Source: Jannaschia donghaensis (GTDB lineage: Bacteria > Pseudomonadota > Alphaproteobacteria > Rhodobacterales > Rhodobacteraceae). Taken from it: a DNA stretch of 64,000 nucleotides. Of the stretch, positions 9,155 to 18,022 are shown piece by piece. Below the pieces are notes generated by a model. That model saw only the letters and a program-made list of their open reading frames with translations, had not been told where the DNA came from and did not search any database. The stretch is taken from contig NZ_CXSU01000012.1 in NCBI RefSeq assembly GCF_001403795.1, positions 811,568-875,567 of the forward strand, in the 5' to 3' direction. Position numbers and translations under genes: made by a program. Numbering within the stretch: position 1 is the stretch's first letter; every line of letters begins with the position of its first letter.

Positions 9155-11245
9155 ATGACATCTGCATCAGTGCGCCTTGGCGTCGATATCGGCGGCACCT
9201 TCACGGATGTCGTTCTGGAGGCCGACGGCACGCAGGTTTCGACCAAGGTCCTGACGACCCACGCGGCACCTGAACAGGCGATTATCGCGGGGATGCACGA
9301 AGTCTGCGACCGTGCGGGCATTGCGCCTGGCGATATCGGGCAGATCATCCACGGCACGACGCTGGCCACGAATGCCCTGATCGAGCGGCGCGGCGCGAAG
9401 ACGGCGTTGATCACGACCCAAGGGTTTCGCGACGTGATCGAGATGCGAACCGAAAGCCGGTTCGAGCAATACGATCTGAACCTGACGCTGCCCGAGCCGC
9501 TGCTGCCGCGCCAGATGCGGTTCACCGTGCCCGAACGCGTTAACGCAAAAGGCGAGGTGATGATCCCGCTGAACATGGACGCGGTCGAAGACGTGATCGA
9601 TCGCATCGCCGAGGCCGGGTTCGAAAGTGTCGCCATCGGTCTGATCCATTCCTATCTGAATCCCCGTCACGAACGCGACATACGCGCCGCGCTTGCCGCG
9701 CGCCTGCCGGATGTGGCTGTGTCCATCTCCTCCGAAGTGTCGCCGCAGATGCGCGAATACGAGCGGTTCAATACCGTGGTTGCCAACGCCTATATTAAGC
9801 CGCTGATGTCGTCCTATCTGGGTCGGTTGGAGGATCGGCTGGCGGGCGAGGGGGTGGGGTGCCGCATCTTTCTGATGCATTCTGGCGGGGGCATCATCTC
9901 GATCCGCAATGCCGCTGATTTTCCGGTGAGATTGGTCGAGTCCGGGCCTGCGGGCGGCGCGGTCTTCGCCGCACATATCGCCGCGCGCCATGGTCTGAAC
10001 AACGTGGTCAGCTTCGACATGGGCGGCACAACCGCAAAGATCTGCCTGATCAAGTCGCAGACGCCGCGCACGTCGCGCGTGTTCGAGGTGGCGCGGACCT
10101 ACCGCTTCAAGAAGGGATCGGGGATGCCGATCTCCATCCCCGTGATCGACATGGTGGAAATCGGGGCAGGGGGCGGATCGCTGGCCCGTCTGGACACCAT
10201 GAACCAGATCCGTGTCGGTCCCGAAAGCGCCGGATCGGAGCCGGGCCCCGCCTGTTACGGGCGCGGGGGCGCAGGCCCGGCGGTTACGGATGCAGATCTG
10301 ATCCTGGGGCGGCTGGACCCGGCCGCCTTTGCCGGCGGGACCATTCCGCTGGACCCGGAGGCGGCGCGCGGGGCGCTGCGCCTGCATCTTGGCGACGCGC
10401 TGGACATGGATGCGACGCAGGCGGCCTTCGGTCTGTCCGAAGTCGTCGACGAAAACATGGCCAACGCCGCACGGATGCATTCTGTCGAAAACGGAGAGGA
10501 CCTTTCGGAATTCACCATGATCGCCTTTGGCGGTGCCGCCCCCCTGCATGCGGGGCGTCTGTGCGAAAAGCTGGGCATCGACCGTCTGCTGGTGCCGCCC
10601 GGTGCCGGTGTGGGATCGGCCATCGGGTTCCTGCGCGCGCCCTTCAGTTTTGAAGCAAACAGATCGGTCTTCATGAAACTGTCCGAGTTCGACGAAGGGA
10701 CCGTTCGCAAGCTCCTGGCCGAATTGCGTGCCGAAGCGACGGCTTTCGTGCGGACCTGCGATGCGGACGCCGAGATCCTTGCCGAGTACAAGGTCTACAT
10801 GCGCTACGCCGGACAGGGCTGGGAAATTCCGGTCGTATTGGACGAAGCGCAGGCGATGGCGGCCGATGCCGCAACTTTCAAGGCCCGGTTCACCGAAGAT
10901 TACGTGCGCCTGTTCGGTCGCGAAGTGGCCGGAATGGAGATCGAGATCACCGTCTGGGCCGTCAACGCGACCACCCCGCGCGCGTCCGTCGCGGCCCTCG
11001 CCCCCTTGACCCAAAGGTCGTTCGCGACCGGCGATGCGACCTGCGCGTTCTTCGACCCCGCCGTCGGTGCGCAGGTCACTGGCCCGCGTCACACCCGCGC
11101 CGCGCTGTCCCCCGGCGACACGATCGATGGGCCCGCGATCATCACCGAAGACGAGACGACGATCATCTTGCCCGACAGTCGCGTGGCGGTCTGTCTGGCC
11201 GACGGGTGCATCGAAATCACCACGAAGGAAGGGGCGCGCGCATGA
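9155..11245 (+). CDS. hyuA: Hydantoinase/oxoprolinase family protein, subunit A
   Basis: This 696-residue ATP-dependent subunit belongs to the N-methylhydantoinase / 5-oxoprolinase / acetone-carboxylase superfamily. The N-terminal GVDIGGTFTDVVLEADG and the mid-protein SFDMGGTTAKICLI are the paired phosphate-binding loops of the actin-like ATPase fold. GAGGGSLA, GPxSAGxxPGPACYGRGG and FGGAAPLHAG are family signatures. It should phosphorylate a carbonyl or imide substrate that subunit B then opens. The start at 9155 is preceded by AAGGGG. The stop overlaps hyuB by ATGA. The true substrate (hydantoin, 5-oxoproline or another lactam) is not readable from sequence. Confidence 0.88.
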   Translation: MTSASVRLGVDIGGTFTDVVLEADGTQVSTKVLTTHAAPEQAIIAGMHEVCDRAGIAPGDIGQIIHGTTLATNALIERRGAKTALITTQGFRDVIEMRTESRFEQYDLNLTLPEPLLPRQMRFTVPERVNAKGEVMIPLNMDAVEDVIDRIAEAGFESVAIGLIHSYLNPRHERDIRAALAARLPDVAVSISSEVSPQMREYERFNTVVANAYIKPLMSSYLGRLEDRLAGEGVGCRIFLMHSGGGIISIRNAADFPVRLVESGPAGGAVFAAHIAARHGLNNVVSFDMGGTTAKICLIKSQTPRTSRVFEVARTYRFKKGSGMPISIPVIDMVEIGAGGGSLARLDTMNQIRVGPESAGSEPGPACYGRGGAGPAVTDADLILGRLDPAAFAGGTIPLDPEAARGALRLHLGDALDMDATQAAFGLSEVVDENMANAARMHSVENGEDLSEFTMIAFGGAAPLHAGRLCEKLGIDRLLVPPGAGVGSAIGFLRAPFSFEANRSVFMKLSEFDEGTVRKLLAELRAEATAFVRTCDADAEILAEYKVYMRYAGQGWEIPVVLDEAQAMAADAATFKARFTEDYVRLFGREVAGMEIEITVWAVNATTPRASVAALAPLTQRSFATGDATCAFFDPAVGAQVTGPRHTRAALSPGDTIDGPAIITEDETTIILPDSRVAVCLADGCIEITTKEGARA

Positions 11246-12951
11246 AGGCTTCCGCCAAGGGCGTCGCCAATCAGGTCATGTGGAACCGCCTGATCTCGAT
11301 CGTCGAGGAACAGGCGCAGGCCTTGGTCCGCACCGCCTTTTCCACCAGCGTGCGGGAGGCGGGCGACCTGTCGGCCGGGGTGTACGACACGCAAGGCAGG
11401 ATGCTGGCGCAGGCCGTCACGGGAACGCCCGGCCATGTGAACGCTATGGCCGATGCGGTCGCCCACTTCATCCGGCGGATCGGGCGCGAAAACATCCGTG
11501 ATGGCGACGTGTATATCACCAACGACCCGTGGGAAGGCACGGGCCATCTGCACGATATCACCATGGTCACACCCGCGTTCCACGACGGGGCTCTGGTCGG
11601 CTTCTTCGCCTGCACGGCCCATGTCGTCGATATCGGCGGGCGCGGTTTCGGTGCGGATGCGGCCAGCGTCTATGAGGAGGGGATCCACATCCCCATCATG
11701 AAATTCGCCGACCGGGGCATGGTCGATGACACTCTTGTCCGCCTGTTGCGCAGCAATGTGCGCGAACCCGATCAGCTGATCGGGGACATCTATGCGCTTG
11801 CCGCTTGCAACGACATCGGTCACCGGCGCCTGACCGGGATGCTGCAGGAGTTCGGTCTGGCCGACCTGAACGGGATCGCGGAGTTCATCTTCGACAATTC
11901 CCGTCGCGCCACACTCGACCGTATCGCCGCGCTGCCACGGACCACCGCCACCGGAGAAATGACGGTCGACGGGTTCGACACACCCATCACGCTGCGGGCG
12001 ACCGTGACCGTGCACGCGGACCGTATCGTCACCGATTTCACCGGCACATCGGGCGTCGACGCCAAGGGGATCAATTGCCCTCTGGTCTATGCCAAAGCCT
12101 ATGCCTGCTATGCGCTCAAGGTCGCGATCGCGCCGGAGATTCCCAATAACCACGCCTCGCTCGCCCCGTTCGAGGTGACGGCACCCGAAGGAACCATCGT
12201 GAATGCGCTGCATCCCGCGCCCGTGGCGTTGCGCCATATCGTGGGTCACTTCGTGCCGGACGTCGTGTTCGACGCCTTCGACCGCATCGTGCCCGGCGTC
12301 GTCCCGGCCGAAGGGGCGGGATGTCTGTGCAATTTTCAGATGTCGCTGCGGCCGCGAACGGATGCCCCGCTGCCCATCGCCGCCCGCCGGTCCGAAGTGC
12401 TGACGTTCAATTCGGGCGGATCGGGGGCGCGCCCCGATCTGGACGGATTGAATGCGACGGCCTTTCCATCGGGCGTGATGACCATGCCGGTGGAGGCGAC
12501 CGAGCACGCCGGCCCCGTCATCATTTGGCGCAAGGAATTGCGACCGGACTCGGGTGGGGCGGGGCGGACACGGGGCGGTCTGGGCCAATTCATGGAGGTC
12601 GGCGCGATGGAGGGATACGAATTCGATCTTTCGGCGATGCTGGACCGCGGCGATCATCCGGCACGGGGCAGGCGCGGCGGGGGGGCGGGCGGGGCCACGA
12701 CCATCGCGCAGGATGACGGCACGCCGATGACGGTGAAGGGCCGGCAATTCGTGCCGCACGGACGACGGGTGATGATGGCTTTCCCGGGCGGTGGCGGATA
12801 CGGCGACCCGAATGCACGCGACCCGGCCCTGGTGCGTCGCGATCTGGCGCGCGGCTATATCACCGCCGACACAGCGATGCGCGACTATGGTTTGAGCGCG
12901 GAGGATGTGGCGCGTGTGGAAGCTGCGGTGCGCGCCGGCGACGATATCTGA
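11242..12951 (+). CDS. hyuB: Hydantoinase/oxoprolinase family protein, subunit B
   Basis: The 569-residue partner of the preceding gene belongs to the hydantoinase B family. Recognisable segments are AFSTSVREAGDLSAGVYD, the metal-site-like NDPWEGTGHLHDITMVTP (about residues 93-110), GNVRE-type repeats, and the C-terminal GGGGYGDP that closes most HyuB proteins. The ATG at 11242 overlaps hyuA by ATGA with GGAAGGGG just upstream. The longer frame beginning at 11206 is rejected for that reason. Transporters for the substrate are not adjacent. A few other HyuAB-type pairs act as acetophenone or caprolactam enzymes, so the name is a family name. Confidence 0.88.
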   Translation: MKASAKGVANQVMWNRLISIVEEQAQALVRTAFSTSVREAGDLSAGVYDTQGRMLAQAVTGTPGHVNAMADAVAHFIRRIGRENIRDGDVYITNDPWEGTGHLHDITMVTPAFHDGALVGFFACTAHVVDIGGRGFGADAASVYEEGIHIPIMKFADRGMVDDTLVRLLRSNVREPDQLIGDIYALAACNDIGHRRLTGMLQEFGLADLNGIAEFIFDNSRRATLDRIAALPRTTATGEMTVDGFDTPITLRATVTVHADRIVTDFTGTSGVDAKGINCPLVYAKAYACYALKVAIAPEIPNNHASLAPFEVTAPEGTIVNALHPAPVALRHIVGHFVPDVVFDAFDRIVPGVVPAEGAGCLCNFQMSLRPRTDAPLPIAARRSEVLTFNSGGSGARPDLDGLNATAFPSGVMTMPVEATEHAGPVIIWRKELRPDSGGAGRTRGGLGQFMEVGAMEGYEFDLSAMLDRGDHPARGRRGGGAGGATTIAQDDGTPMTVKGRQFVPHGRRVMMAFPGGGGYGDPNARDPALVRRDLARGYITADTAMRDYGLSAEDVARVEAAVRAGDDI

Positions 12952-13033
12952 CGGCCCGGCACGTCGCGTCGTCGTTGACAGCGGGCCGGAATTTCGCCAC
13001 TCCGCAGCCCCCGACGCCCGGAGACAGGATGCG

Positions 13034-14023
13034 ATGACCCTCGATGAACACGCCCGCCTTTCCGTCGCCCCGATGATGGACTGGACCGACCGGCATTGCC
13101 GGGCGTTCCACCGCGTGCTGTCGCGCAATGTGCTTCTTTATACCGAAATGGTGACGGCGGCCGCGCTGGTGCGGGGCGGGGCGATGCATCTTTTGCGCTT
13201 CGATATGGCGGAACATCCCGTGGCCCTGCAATTGGGCGGAAGCGACCCCGCCGAACTGGCGGAGGCGTGTCGGATGGCCGTCGCCCACGGTTACGCGGAG
13301 GTTAATCTGAATGTCGGTTGCCCGTCGGACCGGGTTCAGTCGGGGTCGTTCGGCGCGATCCTGATGGAAACGCCCGAATTGGTCGCGGATTGCCTGCGCG
13401 CGATGTCGGACGCCGCAGGCGACGTGCCCGTGACGATGAAATGTCGCATCGGTGTCGACGATCAGAAGGCGGGGGACGTGCTGCCGGACCTTCTGGCGCG
13501 TATGTCGGATGCCGGCGTGTCCCGTGTGACCGTCCACGCGCGCATGGCCTGGCTGAAGGGTCTGTCCCCCAAGGAAAACCGCGAGGTTCCGCCGCTCGAC
13601 TACGATTTGGTTCATGCGATGAAGACCCGCTTTCCGGACCTGCATCTGTCGATCAACGGCGGGATCGCGACGATGGATGACGCGGTGACACAGCTGCAAA
13701 TCATGGACGGCGTGATGATCGGGCGCGCGGCCTATCACGATCCGGGCACCGTTTTGATGAATGCCGACAGCCGCATCTTTGGTGCGGCCGATCCCCAACC
13801 CGACCGCGTATCAGCTGCCCTGGCGATGGTTCCGCATATCGAAGCGCATCTGGCCGACGGCGGCAAGCTGGGTCAGGTCACGCGGCATATGCTGGGGCTG
13901 TTCGCCGGCCTGCCGGGGGCGCGGAGCTGGCGTCGCACCCTGTCCGAAGGGGCGGCAAGGCCCGGGGCCGGGGTCGAAGTGTTGCGCACGGCCCTGGATC
14001 ACGTGATCGACGCCGCCGCCTGA
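13034..14023 (+). CDS. dusA: tRNA-dihydrouridine(20/20a) synthase DusA
   Basis: This 329-residue FMN enzyme reduces uridines 20/20a in the tRNA D-loop. It shows the TIM-barrel N-terminus LSVAPMMDWTDRHCR, the active-site NLNVGCPSDRVQ with Cys96, and the phosphate-binding SINGGIATMDDA and VMIGRAAYHDPG segments. MMDWTDxxxR is the signature that separates DusA from DusB and DusC. The start at 13034 has GGAGACAGG upstream, and the long open frame from 12905 is not used. A second Dus gene (dusB) is at 48.2 kb. Its last 25 bases overlap the remains of an antisense pseudogene. Confidence 0.93.
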   Translation: MTLDEHARLSVAPMMDWTDRHCRAFHRVLSRNVLLYTEMVTAAALVRGGAMHLLRFDMAEHPVALQLGGSDPAELAEACRMAVAHGYAEVNLNVGCPSDRVQSGSFGAILMETPELVADCLRAMSDAAGDVPVTMKCRIGVDDQKAGDVLPDLLARMSDAGVSRVTVHARMAWLKGLSPKENREVPPLDYDLVHAMKTRFPDLHLSINGGIATMDDAVTQLQIMDGVMIGRAAYHDPGTVLMNADSRIFGAADPQPDRVSAALAMVPHIEAHLADGGKLGQVTRHMLGLFAGLPGARSWRRTLSEGAARPGAGVEVLRTALDHVIDAAA

Positions 14024-14945
14024 CCGGGCATCGCGCGCGACAGCACCACGGTCATCACCGCGCACAGCGCGATCACCCCGACTTTCGGCGTGACCGAGCT
14101 GTCGAAGAACGGACCCGCGACAGCCACCATCAGCCCGTCCGTCACCATCCGGAGCGTCCCGTCGAGCGAGGAGGCGTGGCCCGCGATGTCCCCTGATCGA
14201 CCAGCGCGATACCCAGCCGGAGACCGGCCGCGGCGGCCAGTTGACTGCCACCAAGGATCTCTGGGCAGTCACGACAAAAGCCAGCCAGAACTGCGTCGGG
14301 GTAAGGCCGAAGGTCCGGGTCTGGACGAACGCGGCCGAGGCGATGAAGAAGCTTGCCATGCCGAAGGGGCTTACGAAGGTCAGGGTCATGACTCCGCGCT
14401 GCCGGACGAGCGTTGCCACATGGGCCAGAAGACGGTGTATAACGACCGGCCGACGCCACGTCGGTTGCAGCGTCTGGGGCGGGGCAAAGACGGTGGTGGC
14501 CATGCTGGCCAGAACGGCGACGGCCATGACGCCGAAGATCGCGCGCCAGTCATCCAGCAGGATCACGAACGATCCGGCCAGAGAGGCCAGCATGGGCGAG
14601 ACCGAGATCATCAGCATGACGATCGCCATCAGCTTCGTCGACTCCGTCCCCGTGGACCAGTCGCGGGTGATCGCGCGGCGGCCCAAACGGAGGTCAGAAC
14701 ACAAACACTCAGCCCGAAATAGAGAGGCAGATTGCGCCCGGCGGCAGCGGATCATGAACCATGGAAAAGCTGCGCCAACCCGAGGCTAAGAAAGAAGGCC
14801 GTCAGAGTCAGCCGCATGCCGTCGATGTTGGTGCGCAGGTCCACCGTGATGGCCGACATTGCGGGCAGATACATGTCGATGGCGAAAGGCCCGACGGCCG
14901 AGAGAAGACCCAGGATCACCGCAATTCTAAACAATTCGGACGTGG
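13999..14945 (-). pseudogene. Broken MFS drug exporter, Bcr/CflA type
   Basis: On the minus strand three pieces of one transporter sit in different frames. The N-terminal piece (14752-14945) reads through ILGLLSAVGPFAIDMYLPAM, the first helix of Bcr/CflA exporters, but lacks an ATG and hits a stop after QLFHGS. The middle piece (about 14240-14740) contains AITRDW, ISVSPMLASLAGSFVILL and DDWRAIFGVMAVAVLASM in another frame. The tail (13999-14220) reads SSVTPKVGVIALCAVMTVVL in a third. Helices two and three are largely missing, so there has been at least one deletion plus two frameshifts. The tail overlaps the 3' end of dusA. Confidence 0.75.
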
Positions 14946-15070
14946 AACATTCCGGCACGGGAACGCGCCTTCGGTACGCCTTGGGGCGGGACGGGGCGAG
15001 GGGCGGATCGGCTCTGGTCCCAGGCGGGGCGGGCTTGTATGGCCGTCGGACATCGCCACCGGAGGTTTCC

Positions 15071-15889
15071 ATGCCCGACATCGCCACGCTGCTGCCCCTG
15101 ATCGCATTCCTTTTGGCGGTCGGGGCGTTTGCCGGCGTCCTGGCCGGGTTGCTGGGTGTGGGCGGCGGCATCGTTTTGGTACCGGCGTTTTACTACGTGT
15201 TTCAGGTGCTGGGCTATGACAGCGGCAGCATCATGCAGGTCTGCGTGGCGACATCGCTTGCGACGATCGTCGTGACCAGTTGGCGGTCGGTCCGGGCCCA
15301 TCACGCGAAGGGGGCGGTCGATGTCTCGATCCTGAAGGGGTGGGGGCCGGGCATCGTCATCGGCGCGCTCGTCGGATCGCTCGTGGCGACGCAGCTGCGG
15401 TCCGAGACGCTGACGGCCATCTTTGCGGTGCTGGCGTTGATCGTGGCGTTCTACATGACCTTCTCCAAGCCCAATTGGCGGATCGCCGACGAGATGCCGA
15501 AGGGTGCAAAGCGCTATGTCTATTCGCCGGGCGTCGGCTTCGCCTCCGTCCTGATGGGTATTGGCGGGGGCAGCTTTGGTGTGCCGCTGATGACGTTGCA
15601 CGGCGTGCCGATCCACCGCGCCGTCGCCACCGCAGCGGGCTTCGGGATGCTGATCGCAGTACCGGCTGTGATCCTGTTCGCGGTCCTGCCGACCGATGGT
15701 GCGTTGCCGCCCCTGACAGTTGGGTTGATCAATGTGCCGGCCTTTCTGGTCATCATCGCCATGACGGTTCTGACGGCACCGATCGGCGCGAAACTTGCCC
15801 ATTCGATGGACCCGGCCCCGTTGAAGCGGGCCTTCGCAGTGTTCCTGTTCCTAGTCGCGCTCAACATGCTGCGCAAGGTGCTGCTCTAG
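15071..15889 (+). CDS. TSUP-family transporter (TauE/SafE, sulfite/organosulfonate exporter type)
   Basis: The 272-residue membrane protein has about eight helices and two related halves. Each half contains the family glycine motif: GVLAGLLGVGGGIVLVPAF near the start and GVGFASVLMGIGGGSFGVPL in the middle. TSUP proteins move anions such as sulfite, sulfoacetate or taurine-derived compounds. Substrate cannot be assigned. The start is preceded by GGAGG eight bases upstream. The gene stands alone between the transporter pseudogene and the convergent ccmI operon. Confidence 0.85.
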   Translation: MPDIATLLPLIAFLLAVGAFAGVLAGLLGVGGGIVLVPAFYYVFQVLGYDSGSIMQVCVATSLATIVVTSWRSVRAHHAKGAVDVSILKGWGPGIVIGALVGSLVATQLRSETLTAIFAVLALIVAFYMTFSKPNWRIADEMPKGAKRYVYSPGVGFASVLMGIGGGSFGVPLMTLHGVPIHRAVATAAGFGMLIAVPAVILFAVLPTDGALPPLTVGLINVPAFLVIIAMTVLTAPIGAKLAHSMDPAPLKRAFAVFLFLVALNMLRKVLL

Positions 15890-15901
15890 GGTCTGAACCC
15901 G

Positions 15902-16153
15902 CTACGGTTCGCGCTTGATGCGACCGGCGCGCCCTCCGCGACGAACGGCGGATTCGGCCGCGCGGGCGGGCAGCTGATCCATGACGCTGCGACGATCCTC
16001 GGGGGACAGGCGCGACCAGACGGCGATCTCGTCGATGGTGCGGTGGCACCCGGCGCAGCGCCGGGTCTGCGGATGGACGACGCAGAGTTTCACGCAAGGC
16101 GACTCGATCTCGGCGCGGGTCCAGATGCGATCCGATGTGGGGTCATTCGTCAT
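15902..16153 (-). CDS. DUF1289 domain protein
   Basis: The 83-residue protein has the DUF1289 signature: SPCVKLCVVHPQTRRCAGCHRTIDEI, with the spaced cysteines CxxxC and CxxC (residues about 20-40), followed by W-LSPEDRR. The cysteines suggest a small metal-binding module, perhaps zinc or iron-sulfur. The role is unknown. The start overlaps the ruvX stop by ATGA, making it the last gene of the ccmI-ruvX-DUF1289 unit. The C-terminus is very rich in arginine, which would allow nucleic-acid contact. Confidence 0.85.
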   Translation of the reverse strand: MTNDPTSDRIWTRAEIESPCVKLCVVHPQTRRCAGCHRTIDEIAVWSRLSPEDRRSVMDQLPARAAESAVRRGGRAGRIKREP

Positions 16154-16626
16154 GTCGTCGCTCCAAGATGGCGCAGGCGGTCCAGCGCCCCCTGAAGAAT
16201 GTAGCCGGCAGCGACGTGATCGATGACCTGCGCGCGACGTTTGCGGGACGTATCCGCCTCCAACAGGGCGCGTCCGGCGGCCACGGTGGACAGACGTTCG
16301 TCCCAGTAGGTGATCGGCGTATCGATGCGCCGGGCCATGTTGCGGGCGAAGGCGCGGGTCGCCTGCGCGCGCGGTCCTTCGGATCCGTCCATGTTGAACG
16401 GCAGGCCCAGCACGATGCCGGTGATCGCGCGATGCGCCAAAATCTTTTCCAGCGCGACAGCATCGGCGGTGAATTTCGTGCGCCGGATCGTCTCCAACGG
16501 GGTCGATACGCTGCGAAAGGTATCGCTGGCCGCAACGCCGATGGTCTTGGTGCCAAGGTCCAGTCCGACGACGGCCCCGATGGGGGGGATCACGGCGGCG
16601 AAATCTTCGACCGTTTCACAGATCAC
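16150..16626 (-). CDS. ruvX: RuvX/YqgF Holliday-junction resolvase-like, pre-16S rRNA nuclease
   Basis: The 158-residue RNase H-fold protein has GLDLGTKTIGVAASD (catalytic Asp23), IVLGLPFNMDGSEG, and the late WDERLST and DHVAAGYILQGALD motifs that supply the other acidic residues. The family processes the 5' end of 16S rRNA and was earlier predicted to resolve Holliday junctions. The GTG start at 16626 overlaps the ccmI stop by GTGA. The gene is slightly extended at the N-terminus (about 15 residues before the first strand) compared with short YqgF proteins. Confidence 0.92.
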   Translation of the reverse strand: MICETVEDFAAVIPPIGAVVGLDLGTKTIGVAASDTFRSVSTPLETIRRTKFTADAVALEKILAHRAITGIVLGLPFNMDGSEGPRAQATRAFARNMARRIDTPITYWDERLSTVAAGRALLEADTSRKRRAQVIDHVAAGYILQGALDRLRHLGATT

Positions 16627-17819
16627 GGGGTCAGACCGGCAAGGTCGGCGGCCCGGGCCAGCGTGTCGAGCGCGTCGGGATCGGCTGCGAAAACGGTCTT
16701 GGCCTCCTGATATACGGCGTCCGCATCGGCGGTCCGGCCCAGCACCCCGTACGATGTGATCAGGCGCGCCCAGTCCGGGGCCGCCCCGCCTTCGGTGGCC
16801 AAACGTTCGGACAGGCCCTGCACCATGTTGCCGATCATCTCGATCCGGTCTTCGGGCGTCAGATCCTCCGACGCGGCGACATCGTCTGCTGTCGGCCCGC
16901 GCGGTTGCGGCAACTGGTCGACGGGCGTGGGGTCACCGGCCAGAACGGACACGCGTTCGATCTGGCCATAGATCGGGTCGAGCCAGGGCGCATCGGGCGT
17001 GCTGTCGGCGATCAGCGCGCGCCAGATCGCAAAGGCGCGGTCGGGTCGTCCGCCTTGGGCGTACATGACCCCGGCATAGTATCGCGCGGTGCCGTTGCGC
17101 GGGTCGCGGCGGACCGCTTCGGCAAGCGCGGTCTCGGCCTGCGGAGAGACGTAGCCATCGGCGGCCAGGATCATGATCTCGGCCAGCAGGGCAAAATCCT
17201 CGGCCGTGGCGTCGTCGCCGCGCAGGGCCAGCACGCGGTTCTGCGACCGCCAGGCGGCTTCCAGATCGTTCATGCCGGTCTGCGTCTGAACCGCCAGTTG
17301 CCACCCCCGCAGGTCGTCGGGCCGGTCGACCAGAACGCGCTTCAGCTCTGCCGCCATTTGGGTGATGTCCGCCCGACTGGTATCGATCCGGTCGGGGATG
17401 GCCGCTTCGGCGGTGGCTTGGTCGGGGCGGTCCGCGCGCCCCGCCTCGATCTGCGCGATCCGCGATTGCAGGGGCAGGTCGGGATAACCGGGCGCGCCGA
17501 TTGCCAGATACGTCCAGATCGACAGGCCGATCACCGGCACCGCGATAAGCGCGAGACCCAGCGGCAGGTTCCCCGGACCTCGCATCGTCTTGCCCCCGGC
17601 CTTGTCGGCGGCCAGCAGGCGACGGGCGACTTCGGTCCGGGCAGCCTCCGACTCTTCGGATGACAGGGTGCCACGATCCCGGTCGCGGTCCAGTTCCTTC
17701 AACTGGTCGCGGTACACTGCGACATCGGGCCGCGCATCGTCGGAACGGGCGCGCAGCGCGGTGGCGACAAAGGTCACGCACAGGGCCAGGATCAGGCCTG
17801 CGACGATCCAGAACAGCAT
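16623..17819 (-). CDS. ccmI: Cytochrome c biogenesis protein CcmI (CycH)
   Basis: This 398-residue membrane protein presents apocytochrome c to the haem lyase complex. The N-terminus MLFWIVAGLILALCVTFV is helix one, DQLKELDRDRDRGTLSSEE is the conserved cytoplasmic loop, and LGLALIAVPVIGLSIWTYL is helix two (about residues 90-110). A periplasmic TPR region follows (RPDDLRGWQLAVQTQTGMND, NGTARYYAGVMYAQGG). The ATG at 17819 has a GGGGGGA tract upstream, and the open frame to 17981 is not used. Other ccm genes are not in this window. Confidence 0.9.
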   Translation of the reverse strand: MLFWIVAGLILALCVTFVATALRARSDDARPDVAVYRDQLKELDRDRDRGTLSSEESEAARTEVARRLLAADKAGGKTMRGPGNLPLGLALIAVPVIGLSIWTYLAIGAPGYPDLPLQSRIAQIEAGRADRPDQATAEAAIPDRIDTSRADITQMAAELKRVLVDRPDDLRGWQLAVQTQTGMNDLEAAWRSQNRVLALRGDDATAEDFALLAEIMILAADGYVSPQAETALAEAVRRDPRNGTARYYAGVMYAQGGRPDRAFAIWRALIADSTPDAPWLDPIYGQIERVSVLAGDPTPVDQLPQPRGPTADDVAASEDLTPEDRIEMIGNMVQGLSERLATEGGAAPDWARLITSYGVLGRTADADAVYQEAKTVFAADPDALDTLARAADLAGLTP

Positions 17820-18022
17820 GTGAGTCCCCCGATGAACATGGCCTTCATGTAGCTTGCCGACCTGCCGGTATGAACCCCCGCTGGCGCGGAATTGAGCATG
17901 TGCCCGGCCCCGTGCGGCAGGGCGATGTCGCAAGTGTTCAAGAAGGCGCCGCAGTCCCGCCATTGACGGCGGCACGGACAATGCACACCAAGGAGACAGA
18001 ACGACCGGGGAGTCCGAGCCAG

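Noticed and set aside
9167-13128. Long minus-strand frames (641 and 679 residues) opposite hyuA and hyuB
   Set aside because: Both are rich in His, Gln and Arg, typical of antisense shadows in high-GC DNA, and they lie fully opposite family-matched genes.
17820-18022. Possible glycine riboswitch in the leader of the sox operon
   Set aside because: No conserved aptamer core or paired stems of the glycine class could be drawn; the leader is ordinary GC-rich sequence.
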